Of a stretch of 10,888 nt of DNA, positions 1 to 6,864 are shown one piece after another; position 1 is the stretch's first letter, and each line of letters begins with the position of its first letter. Position numbers and translations under genes: made by a program. The stretch is from NCBI GenBank assembly GCA_913030785.1, contig CAJWER010000085.1:1-10888 (forward strand). The letters run 5' to 3'. The notes beneath the pieces were generated by a model that was given only the letters and a program-made list of their open reading frames with translations, did no database searches and was not told the origin of the DNA. Source of the DNA: an uncultured Chloroflexota bacterium. Its GTDB lineage: Bacteria > Chloroflexota > Dehalococcoidia > Lucifugimonadales > CAJWER01.

Positions 1-863
1 TTGATCCGGCGTCCGCCAAACCACACCGCCGCCTCGGCGAGCGGTTTGTGTTCTTCGTCGAGCACCGTGATTACCTCACCGCCCCCGGCGGTCGCGCTGA
101 GAATCTCAATCTTGCCCTTCCGGATCACGGCCCGGCTGCTCTTGCTGCCGCCGATGAATTCGACCACCCACACTCCGCGGCGTTTCTCGATCTCGGGAAA
201 CTCGAAGTCGCGGACCATCCGCCGCTGGGGTGCGTCCTTGTACTCCACCGTCCGCTCATGGTTGGTGACCAGGCCATCGAGATCGAGATCGGTGCTCACC
301 TCGCTACCGTGTTTCAAATAGTAGTTCAGGGTGTTCACCTCGAAGACCTTCACGATGAGGGTCTGCACGTTCTTGATGTGGACGCGGAGCTTGACGGTGT
401 CAGTGATGCCGAATCGCTCCGGGCTGGTTGCATCGAACTCGATGTCCACCCGGTCCTTGAGGGCTTGGAAGGCGGAGGGGCTCAGGAGGGAAGCCCAGCG
501 CTCCGGGTCACCCACTCCATTCACGATCTTGGTCTCGGCGAAGACGCCCTTGAGCCAGCTTTCCCTGAGGTAAGGGGCGTAGGCCTTGTAGTCCTCGGCG
601 TCCTTGAGGAAGTGGAGGAGGTAGTTGCGCACCACGGGTTCGTCCGTGCCGATGGGCGCGAGGCCGGTGACATTCTGGAAACTCTTCCCGAGATTCGCGG
701 GCGAGCGCCAGTCTTCCTTGTGCTTCTTCGGCCAGTCCGGGTGGATGTAGGGCACGTTGCGAGGCAGTTTGACGTACTCCATGAAACGGGCGGCGTGATG
801 CACCCCCTGGGAGTGGTCGTATACCAGGCGCTGGTAGAGAAGGTGGGCCTTGAGTGAGTTGAA
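1..863 (-). other. Non-M1 C-terminal segment fused in frame to the aminopeptidase
   Basis: After residue ~787 the expected last 60-80 residues of ERAP1_C are missing. In their place the frame reads into LKAHLLYQRLVYDHSQGVHH and about 270 further residues. These contain VKVFEVNTLNYYLKHG, DLDLDGLVTNHE, FEFPEIEKRRGVWVVEF and, at the window edge, a beta-sandwich-like EVITVLDEEHKPLAEAAVWF. I recall similar stretches in very large macroglobulin-like or beta-sandwich proteins of Planctomycetes/Verrucomicrobia, but cannot confirm the family. Leucine codons change here: by hand count 18 CTC to 5 CTG of 25, against 19 CTC to 46 CTG of 87 in the preceding 786 codons. No stop or frame change occurs at the junction. 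It is either a natural gene fusion or transfer, or an assembly chimera. Confidence 0.6.
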
Positions 864-3224
864 CGAGGGTTCGAGATCCTTGACGAAGTCCCAGGCGAGG
901 TCTCTGCCATTGCGGTTGCTGCCGACGCCGCGGACCACCAGTATCGTGTCGTGTTTGCGCACGTTATCCGAAAGGGCCCGTTCCAACGTCTCACCGAGCA
1001 GCTCCGGCTGGTCGAAGTGGCCCAGGGCGACGAGCAGCCGTACCTTCTCCTCTTCCAGCGTTCCGGTCTTGTGCTGGTCCCACAGTGTGTCGTAGGTGTC
1101 TCGGTCGCCGCGCTGGGCTGTCAGGTTGAATATGACGCCACGCAGGTCGGGATTGACCGCTGCGGGGTCCTGCAGGTACTCGCCGAACAGCGAGGCCGCC
1201 TGGGACAGCGCATCTTCGTCCAGGTACTTGCCCAGCTGGGATAGGACGGTTGAGCGCAGAAGTGTGTCGAGGTGTCCCTCGCCCGGCTGTGGCTCCCATC
1301 CAATACGAGCGCCGATGGGCTGGAAGATGCCCCGGGCAAGATCGCGAAACTCGCCGTAATATGCCTCGTCTGAGAGCAACGAGTTGAGCCCGCCCAGGTT
1401 GGCGGATATGTCTTCCCACACGGACGGGTTGGTCTCATTGGTATAAGCCTGGGCCAGCGACAGGAACCGGCTCATCGGTACGTAACCTGCCTTGGCGAGG
1501 GCGTAGGCGTCGTTTTGCAGGCCAAGCCGATCTATAGTCGAGACCTCGAGTGCCTCGACAGCGGGGCGCAGGCGGTTCCAGTCGTCTGCGGAGTAGTTGA
1601 CGCGGTAGAAGCCTATCTGGTCCGGGTTTAGCTTCAGCCAACCTTCGGATGATTTGCCAAGTGAGGCCGTCGCCTTGCTCTGGTCCATGAGTAGGGAGGC
1701 GGAACCAGCATCCTGAGAGATGACGCTCACGGGAACGTGCCACGTCGTATCGTAGGTAGCTTCGGGTTCTGTCAGGTGCTCATATACGAATCTTGTCTGG
1801 GAGAGGCGTAGCTCGGTGGCGGCCCCGCTCCGGTCCGACTCGACGTGCACTACAGGGTAGCCAATCTGCTCGACCCAGGTGTCCATGATCTCAGCTACTG
1901 GTTCACCGGAGGCCTCGGCCAGGGCGTTCCAGAGGTCGTGAGTGCGAGCGTTGGAGTACTGGTGCTTCACGATGTAGCGCCGTAGGCCGTCTCGGAATGT
2001 GTCGGCCCCAAGGAAGTGCTCAAGCATCCGCAGGACCGAGCCCCCCTTGCTGTAGCTGATTGCGTCGAACAGCTGGCCAATTTCCGCGGGGTCGCTGACC
2101 TCCTGCTCGATGGGGTGCGAGTTCTTCAGACCGTCCAGGCTGAGGGCGCTGGTGGTATCTCCAGAGACGAACTCGGTCCACATCTCGTACTCGGGGAACA
2201 GGGCATCGACCGCTTTGTCGCCAATCCACGACGCAAAACTCTCGTTCAGCCACAGCTCTTTCCACCAGGCCATGGTGACCAGGTCGCCGAACCACATGTG
2301 GGCCATTTCGTGGGAGATGATTCCGGCGACCCTCTGGCGTACGGCTGCGGAGGTGCGCTCTGGATCGACCAGCAGCACCACTTCTCGATAGGTGATGGCG
2401 CCCCAGTTCTCCATGGCGCCGGCGGCGAAGTCGGGTATGGCGAGATGGTCGAGCTTGGGCAGCGGATAGGGTGTGCCAAAGTACTCGTTGAAGTATTTCA
2501 GCAGGCGGATGGCTGTCTCAAGAGCGAACCGGCCCTGCTCCTCCTTGCCCGCGGTGGCCCAGATTCGAATGAGCGTGCCGTCGTCGGCTTCCTGCTCGAT
2601 GCACTTTAGATCGCCGATGATGAACGCCAGCAGGTAGGTCGACATAATGGGGGTCTCGTCGAACCGCATGCGTTTGCGCCCGTCCAGTTCGACGGTCTCC
2701 TCGGCGATGGGCATGTTGGAGATGGCGGCAAGCTCCGAGTCCACCACTAGCGTCAGCGCGAATGTCGCTTTCAACGAGGGCTCATCCCAGCAGGGGAATG
2801 CGCGGCGAGCGTCAGTGGCCTCGAACTGTGTTGTGGCGAGCTGGCGCTCGTTGCCGTCGATGTCGGTGTAGTGGCTCCGATAGAAGCCTCGGAGCTGATC
2901 GTTCAGCACGCCCACGAACTCAATTTCCAGCCTGGCAGGGCCTTCGGGTATCCCGGACGGAAATGTGAACGTGGCCGTCTCCGCCTTTTCGTCTTTTTCT
3001 ATGGTCGAGGCTACGAGGGCGTCGCCCTCGGCGGGCAGGATGCGGCAGGAGGAAATCTGAAGTTCCGAGGCATTCAGCGTGATGGACGAGGTCGACGCCA
3101 AAACATCGACCTCGATAGTCTCGTGCCCCAGGAAGCTGGATGCTTCCATGTCGGGCTCCAGCGTAAGGGTGTATCGAGAGGGCTTCATGTTAGTGGGCAG
3201 CATTACAGCCTGAGATCTGGGCAT
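1..3224 (-). CDS. M1-family zinc aminopeptidase with an atypical, open C-terminal extension (partial)
   Basis: This is a gluzincin aminopeptidase that removes N-terminal residues from peptides. The frame is open without a stop from ATG 3224 to the window edge (1074 codons). The N-terminal beta domain has the family signature around residues 134-150 (FEATDARRAFPCWDEPS). The catalytic domain has GAMEN at 269-273 and HEMAH at 305-309 (zinc ligands H305, H309, catalytic E306). It also has the third zinc ligand E328 in WLNES and the transition-state tyrosine Y391 in SYSKGG. An ERAP1_C-like helical domain runs from about 525 to 786. From about residue 787 the sequence stops resembling M1 enzymes (see the separate entry). 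A GGGAG lies 11 bases before the ATG; a later ATG at codon 8 is possible. No signal peptide is visible, so it is probably cytoplasmic. The enoyl-CoA hydratase gene lies 102 bases upstream on the same strand. Identity of the first ~785 residues is secure; the true 3' end is not. Confidence 0.93.
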   Translation of the reverse strand, partial: MPRSQAVMLPTNMKPSRYTLTLEPDMEASSFLGHETIEVDVLASTSSITLNASELQISSCRILPAEGDALVASTIEKDEKAETATFTFPSGIPEGPARLEIEFVGVLNDQLRGFYRSHYTDIDGNERQLATTQFEATDARRAFPCWDEPSLKATFALTLVVDSELAAISNMPIAEETVELDGRKRMRFDETPIMSTYLLAFIIGDLKCIEQEADDGTLIRIWATAGKEEQGRFALETAIRLLKYFNEYFGTPYPLPKLDHLAIPDFAAGAMENWGAITYREVVLLVDPERTSAAVRQRVAGIISHEMAHMWFGDLVTMAWWKELWLNESFASWIGDKAVDALFPEYEMWTEFVSGDTTSALSLDGLKNSHPIEQEVSDPAEIGQLFDAISYSKGGSVLRMLEHFLGADTFRDGLRRYIVKHQYSNARTHDLWNALAEASGEPVAEIMDTWVEQIGYPVVHVESDRSGAATELRLSQTRFVYEHLTEPEATYDTTWHVPVSVISQDAGSASLLMDQSKATASLGKSSEGWLKLNPDQIGFYRVNYSADDWNRLRPAVEALEVSTIDRLGLQNDAYALAKAGYVPMSRFLSLAQAYTNETNPSVWEDISANLGGLNSLLSDEAYYGEFRDLARGIFQPIGARIGWEPQPGEGHLDTLLRSTVLSQLGKYLDEDALSQAASLFGEYLQDPAAVNPDLRGVIFNLTAQRGDRDTYDTLWDQHKTGTLEEEKVRLLVALGHFDQPELLGETLERALSDNVRKHDTILVVRGVGSNRNGRDLAWDFVKDLEPSFNSLKAHLLYQRLVYDHSQGVHHAARFMEYVKLPRNVPYIHPDWPKKHKEDWRSPANLGKSFQNVTGLAPIGTDEPVVRNYLLHFLKDAEDYKAYAPYLRESWLKGVFAETKIVNGVGDPERWASLLSPSAFQALKDRVDIEFDATSPERFGITDTVKLRVHIKNVQTLIVKVFEVNTLNYYLKHGSEVSTDLDLDGLVTNHERTVEYKDAPQRRMVRDFEFPEIEKRRGVWVVEFIGGSKSSRAVIRKGKIEILSATAGGGEVITVLDEEHKPLAEAAVWFGGRRI

Positions 3225-3252
3225 TGTTGAGAGTTCTCCCTGGATTGAATCA

Positions 3253-3272
3253 GGCTGGCTTGTCGCCCAGCC
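3253..3272. repeat. Small inverted repeat between the hydratase and aminopeptidase genes
   Basis: GGCTGG and CCAGCC form a 6-bp stem with an 8-base loop in the 102-base gap. Neither strand has a T-run after it, so it is not a good intrinsic terminator. It could be a weak pause or RNA-processing site, or chance. Confidence 0.25.
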
Positions 3273-3326
3273 ACCGACACTGTTCACTCACAGCGCAGTT
3301 CGCCAGTTAGATCGTAGTCTTCCGGA

Positions 3327-4115
3327 TTACTCTCCGGTCCAGACGGGTTTGCGCTTTTCGGCGAAGGCGCGAGGGCCCTCGATGAAATCGTCGGAGGCCA
3401 TGGCTTTTTCGTTCTCGCTATAGTCGCTGGCCATCGCATCGTCTAGAGGAAGCCCGAGGCCTGTCAGGGCCATCTGCTTGTGGGCCCTGGCCGATAGTGG
3501 CGCTAGAGACACTATTTCGGATGCAATGCGCTCGGCGGCTGCGGCGAGCTCATCGCCCGGGACGACCTCGTTGACGAGTCCGTAGCGATGGGCTTCTTCG
3601 GCGTCTAGCATCCTGCCGGCCAAAAGCATGCCCATGGCGATCTTGAGCGGCACTTGTCTAGGCAGGCGGTGAACCCCGCCGGCTGCCGCGACCAAACCCA
3701 CCTTGCCTTCGGGTGCTCCGAACTGGGCATTGTCGGAAGCTATTGCCAGGTCACAGGCGAGGACCAGCTCGAGGCCGCCACCGATGGCATAGCCATTGAC
3801 GGCGGCGATGATGGGCTTCCAGCATGTGTAGTTGTCGGTTATGCCACCGAAGGGCATCGTATCTGCCCCTGGGTACGATAGTCCCTTAGCCCCGTGCTCT
3901 GCCTGGAATTTCAGGTCGTTGCCGGCGCAGAAGGACCGGTCGCCGGACCCGGTGAGGATGGCAACCCAAACGTCAGGATCGTCTCGGAAGTCCTCGAAGG
4001 CCTGCCGAAGCTCGGCGCTGGCCGGGGGGTGCAGGGCATTGAGGTTCTTGGGCCGGTTGATGGTTATTCGGGCGATACGGTCGCTTTTTTCGTAGGTGAT
4101 GAACTTCCAGGACAA
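3327..4115 (-). CDS. Enoyl-CoA hydratase/isomerase (crotonase) family protein, CaiD-like
   Basis: This is a cytoplasmic crotonase-fold enzyme of 262 aa, the usual family length, acting on an acyl-CoA thioester, most likely adding water to a 2-enoyl-CoA. The oxyanion-hole elements are FCAGNDLK (residues 62-69) and GYAIGGGLEL (108-117). Both catalytic glutamates of true hydratases are kept: E116 in GGGLE and E136 in APEGKVGL. The family C-terminus EGPRAFAEKRKPVW is present. From memory, the overall pattern (FRDDP, GGVHRLPR, IEGPxAFAEKRxPVW) is closest to CaiD, crotonobetainyl-CoA hydratase. However, no cai genes adjoin it, so the substrate is open. Translation starts at TTG 4115, since AGGAG sits 6 bases before it and no better in-frame start exists nearby. 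It is divergent from the FHA remnant and may be co-transcribed with the downstream aminopeptidase. Confidence 0.93.
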   Translation of the reverse strand: MSWKFITYEKSDRIARITINRPKNLNALHPPASAELRQAFEDFRDDPDVWVAILTGSGDRSFCAGNDLKFQAEHGAKGLSYPGADTMPFGGITDNYTCWKPIIAAVNGYAIGGGLELVLACDLAIASDNAQFGAPEGKVGLVAAAGGVHRLPRQVPLKIAMGMLLAGRMLDAEEAHRYGLVNEVVPGDELAAAAERIASEIVSLAPLSARAHKQMALTGLGLPLDDAMASDYSENEKAMASDDFIEGPRAFAEKRKPVWTGE

Positions 4116-4121
4116 GGCGCG

Positions 4122-4126
4122 CTCCT
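4122..4126 (-). promoter_or_regulatory. Shine-Dalgarno site fixing the TTG start of the hydratase
   Basis: AGGAG on the minus strand, 6 bases upstream of TTG 4115. It is the strongest ribosome-binding match in the region and is the reason for choosing a TTG start. Confidence 0.75.
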
Positions 4127-4144
4127 AGTGGGGATAGAGCGAGA

Positions 4145-4150
4145 AGTATA
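4145..4150 (-). promoter_or_regulatory. Possible -10 box for the hydratase gene
   Basis: TATACT on the minus strand matches TATAAT at 5 of 6 bases. It would give a leader of roughly 20 bases that still contains the AGGAG. No recognisable -35 lies 16-18 bases upstream; that position is C-rich on this strand and overlaps the G-run motif of the plus strand. Confidence 0.3.
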
Positions 4151-4165
4151 TCAGGAAGTAGAGAT

Positions 4166-4189
4166 GGGTTGGGGGTACGGGGTACTGGG
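4166..4189 (+). other. G-quadruplex-type motif in the divergent gap
   Basis: Four G-runs of 3, 5, 4 and 3 bases are separated by spacers of 2, 3 and 4 bases, which meets the usual G3+N1-7 pattern. It lies on the strand opposite the hydratase mRNA, about 50 bases before its start and just beyond the candidate -10. The rest of the 199-base gap (4116-4314) holds no convincing promoter for the plus-strand FHA remnant. Confidence 0.45.
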
Positions 4190-4314
4190 TTTGGTGAGCG
4201 ATTTTGACCCATGACTTGCCCGCTGGGCTGGGGCTCGATCCGGTCCGCACACCGTACGCTAGACCCAATCCCTGCTCGGTTTCTGTGCGCCCAATTGATT
4301 TGGAGGGCGAAGGC

Positions 4315-4896
4315 ATGATCGTCGGTCCCGATAGTGTAAACGAAGTCCACCTGGATCACCCGTCGGTAAGCGATTCCCGCGCTCTATTTCGAGAGTACCG
4401 TGGTACCTATACCCTCGCCGATCTGGGCTCCAGCAATGGCACCAGAATCAATGGGGATCTGGAAGCTGGCGCGGTTCTCAGGGACGGGAGCAAGATTTCT
4501 ATCGGCGTCTTCGATCTGCACTACTCACTGGTGACCGACGAGGTCGAGGCCGAGGACGAATATGGAGTAGAAAGCGCAGAAGCACCAGCGGCGCAAACCG
4601 GAATTCTGCTGGTCAAGTCGGGTCCCGCGACGGGTAAGAGCTTCAAGGTTGAACAGGGGGACATGCTTATCGGAAGGCAGGCTGGGCATGGTGGCGTGAA
4701 CATCGGCGACCCGGCCATAAGCGGGCTCCACGCGATGTTGCGGTAGATGCTACGTGGCGCGCGGCATTACGATCTTGGTAGTGTGAACGGCACGTCTGTC
4801 GACGACACGGTGATCGCCGGTGTCGAGTTGAAAGATGGCGATGTGCTCAAGTTCGGTGATGCAGAGGCGCAGTTCGTCAAAGGAGATTCCGCCTGA
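4315..4896 (+). pseudogene. Two-FHA-domain protein interrupted by an in-frame TAG
   Basis: FHA domains bind phosphothreonine peptides, usually in Ser/Thr-kinase signalling. The first domain here is degenerate: the Arg of the GR motif is Pro (VGPDS), and the SRRH motif reads SDSR. Only LGSSNGT (38-43) is intact. The linker (75-95) is acidic and Ala-rich. The second domain keeps all key residues: GR (120-121), S136, H139 and DLGSVNGT (153-160). It is cut by TAG at 4744-4746 (codon 144); the same frame continues to TGA 4894-4896 for a 193-residue equivalent. The distance from HAMLR to DLGS is right for an intact FHA fold if the TAG stands for one residue, so this is a point nonsense change. GGAGGG precedes ATG 4315 by 7 bases. 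FHA-like sequence (IDLEGEG) begins about 7 codons earlier, and the frame is open back to TTG 4204, so the original start is uncertain. Confidence 0.75.
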
Positions 4897-4949
4897 TCTG
4901 CATGGGCGACGTGATTTCCTGGGAGCTAGCGTGCCGGGGAGACCCTCAC

Positions 4950-5000
4950 GGCATCTCAAGGGATGGGGGCCCACATCCCTTGAGATGCCCATCATTATTT
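4950..5000 (+). terminator. Strong intrinsic terminator after the FHA remnant
   Basis: A perfect 16-bp inverted repeat (4950-4965 with 4974-4989) has an 8-base loop and is followed by the T-rich ATCATTATTT (4991-5000). It lies 53 bases after the TGA of the FHA frame. The T-tract is interrupted, but the stem is unusually long and flawless. It should insulate the sdh genes from upstream transcription. Confidence 0.75.
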
Positions 5001-5014
5001 ACAACGGAGGTGCC

Positions 5015-5043
5015 TTGTAGGCGCGAGTAGTAGGTGATATATT
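5015..5043 (+). promoter_or_regulatory. Candidate sigma70-type promoter of the sdh operon
   Basis: TTGTAG (5015-5020) and TATATT (5038-5043) are separated by exactly 17 bases. The -10 matches 5 of 6 and the -35 only 3 of 6. Transcription would begin near 5050, giving a leader of about 28 bases before ATG 5079. It lies directly after the terminator, as expected for a new transcription unit. Confidence 0.45.
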
Positions 5044-5047
5044 TCAC
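5034..5047. promoter_or_regulatory. CRP/FNR-family-like operator over the sdh -10 box
   Basis: GTGA-N6-TCAC is a 14-base palindrome with a single central mismatch pair. It fits the core of the CRP consensus TGTGA-N6-TCACA, with the outer T and A not matched. Because it covers the -10 box, a bound regulator would be expected to repress. A chance palindrome in an AT-rich -10 region cannot be excluded. Confidence 0.35.
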
Positions 5048-5078
5048 GTAAGACTTTATGAGTATCGGGCAGGCGTAA

Positions 5079-6752
5079 ATGTTTGATCACGACATACTGG
5101 TAATTGGGGCTGGGCTAGCAGGTATGCGGGCGGCGCTCGCGGCCCGTGAGAACGGCGTCGATGTCGCCGTTCTCAGCAAGGTTCATCCCGTCCGAAGCCA
5201 TTCGAACGCCGCTCAAGGTGGCATCAATGCCGCTTTGACCGAGCGTGGCGACACGTGGGAAGACCACGGCTTCGACACCGTTAAGGGCAGTGATTACCTT
5301 GGCGACCAGGATGCTATCGAGGTCATGTGTAGGGAGGCTGGCCGGGAGGTCATCGCCACCGAGCACATGGGAGTGATCTACAGCCGAGACGAAGAAGGCA
5401 AGCTGGGTACGAGGGCCTTCGGCGGCCAGCGTCAGGCGCGCACATTCTATGTCGGCGATTTCACGGGCCAGGCACTCCTTCATGTACTTTACGAGCAGGT
5501 AATGCGGCTCGATGTCCGTGTGTATGAGGAGTGGTTCGTTCTCTCCTTGATCATGGAAGACGGCGAGTGCTGCGGTGCTGTGGCGATGGAGATGCGATCC
5601 GGGGAGATCCACGTGATCCGGGCCAAGGCTGTGATCATCGCGGCAGGTGGTCTGGGGCGCGTATTCGAGCCAAGCACCAATGCCCTGATATGCACCGGCG
5701 ATGGGATGTCGCTGGCCTACCGTGTCGGCGCTCCCCTCATGGACATGGAGATGGTCCAGTACCACCCGACGACCCTCAAGAGCAATGGCGCTCTGATGTC
5801 AGAGGCCGCCAGGGGCGAGGGCGCGTATCTGATCAACGCGGATGGCGAGCGTTTTATGGAGCGCTACGCCCCCAACATGATGGAGCTGGCCTCCCGTGAC
5901 GTGGTGTCCAGGTCCGAGCAGACGGAAATTAATGAGGGGCGCGGCAAGGACGGGTGCGTCTTCCTGGACTGCCGCCATCTGGGAGAGAAAAAGATCAGTG
6001 AAAGCCTCTCGCAGATTCGTGAGCTTGGCAAGGATTTCGCGAACGTCGACATGCTCTACGAACCGGTGCCGATCCGGCCTGGCATGCATTATCAGATGGG
6101 CGGAATCAAGACCAATGTGGATGGTGAGACGATTGTTCCCGGGCTCTACGCGGCGGGCGAAACGGCCTGCGTTAGCGTCCATGGGGGCAACAGGCTTGGG
6201 GCCAACTCGCTGCTAGACACGCTGGTCTTCGGTCGCCGCTCCGGTGAGCACGCCGCTGGGCTGGTGAAGGGCAAGTCTCACAAGGCCATCAATGACTCCG
6301 CAGCCAATGGCGATCGCGAGCACATTCAAGAGATGCTGAACCGCGACGATGCAGAGGGCTTTGGCCAGGTGAGACTGGAGATGGGCCAGGTCATGAACCA
6401 GCATCTGGCGGTATTCCGTGAGCAGGCCGGGATGGAGGAGGCGAAGTCCAAGCTCGTTGGACTGCGCGAGAGGTATGCGAGCGTGTCCGTTACGGACAAG
6501 GGCAAGACCTTCAACACCAACCTGATATTCACCCTGGAACTGGGATTCATGCTGGACTGCGCCGAGGCCATCGCCGTCGGTGCGACGGAACGCAGGGAGA
6601 GCAGAGGCGCACACTTCAGGACCGACATGCAGGATCGCAATGACGAGAACTGGTTGAAGCACATCCTTCTGACCCGTGGGACAGAAGGGCCCGAGATAAG
6701 TCACCTGCCGGTAGTCATCACGCAATGGACCCCTGAGGCACGAAAGTACTGA
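5079..6752 (+). CDS. sdhA: Succinate dehydrogenase/fumarate reductase flavoprotein subunit
   Basis: SdhA oxidises succinate to fumarate and passes electrons through FAD to SdhB, linking the TCA cycle to the quinone pool. At 557 aa it is full length. The Rossmann motif GAGLAG is at residues 10-15. His41 in VRSHSNAAQGG is the residue that covalently binds FAD. Gln46, five residues later, is the residue found in E. coli SdhA, whereas E. coli FrdA has Glu, which favours the oxidative direction. Active-site elements are QYHPTTL (H229), SRDVVSR (272-278), HGGNRLGANSLLD (368-380) and RGAHFRTDM (509-517). The C-terminus TPEARKY is typical. There is no Tat or other signal peptide, unlike MfrA of the exported methylmenaquinol:fumarate reductases, so it faces the cytoplasm. 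The ribosome site is weak (AGG 5 bases before the ATG). It is first of three sdh genes. Confidence 0.96.
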   Translation: MFDHDILVIGAGLAGMRAALAARENGVDVAVLSKVHPVRSHSNAAQGGINAALTERGDTWEDHGFDTVKGSDYLGDQDAIEVMCREAGREVIATEHMGVIYSRDEEGKLGTRAFGGQRQARTFYVGDFTGQALLHVLYEQVMRLDVRVYEEWFVLSLIMEDGECCGAVAMEMRSGEIHVIRAKAVIIAAGGLGRVFEPSTNALICTGDGMSLAYRVGAPLMDMEMVQYHPTTLKSNGALMSEAARGEGAYLINADGERFMERYAPNMMELASRDVVSRSEQTEINEGRGKDGCVFLDCRHLGEKKISESLSQIRELGKDFANVDMLYEPVPIRPGMHYQMGGIKTNVDGETIVPGLYAAGETACVSVHGGNRLGANSLLDTLVFGRRSGEHAAGLVKGKSHKAINDSAANGDREHIQEMLNRDDAEGFGQVRLEMGQVMNQHLAVFREQAGMEEAKSKLVGLRERYASVSVTDKGKTFNTNLIFTLELGFMLDCAEAIAVGATERRESRGAHFRTDMQDRNDENWLKHILLTRGTEGPEISHLPVVITQWTPEARKY

Positions 6753-6864
6753 TGGCGCTGACTAGTGGTTGCGATCGGTGTGAAAGAGGGCAGGTCGCGA
6801 ACCTGCACTTACATGCGTTTGGATGGGAAGACGGCGAGACACAAGACAACAGTGGAGCCAGCAG
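6753..6864 (+). other. 112-base sdhA-sdhB gap with a small hairpin
   Basis: sdhA and sdhB usually abut or overlap, but here 112 bases separate them. The gap contains GCAGGT and ACCTGC (6790-6806), a 6-bp stem with a 5-base loop. No T-run follows, so it is not a terminator. It could be a processing or stability element. No supported gene lies here. Confidence 0.35.

Noticed and set aside
48..857. Long plus-strand open frame (269 codons)
   Set aside because: It lies antisense to the aminopeptidase frame, has no recognisable motif, and is the kind of shadow expected in GC-rich coding DNA. The same applies to the minus-strand frames at 5115-5765, 6718-7635 and 10117-10644.
1..3224. Possible frameshifts or stops breaking the aminopeptidase
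   Set aside because: I followed the codon phase from 3224 to the left edge and checked it near 887 and 5; the frame is continuous, so the change near 860 is in-frame and not a frameshift.
4204..4209. TTGACC as a -35 box for the FHA remnant
   Set aside because: No -10-like hexamer lies 16-18 bases downstream.
6786..6806. Minus-strand sequence resembling a tRNA T-arm (GCAGG TTCGCGA CCTGC)
   Set aside because: The loop lacks the invariant A58, and no matching acceptor 5' strand (AAAGAGG) or anticodon arm exists at the right distance.
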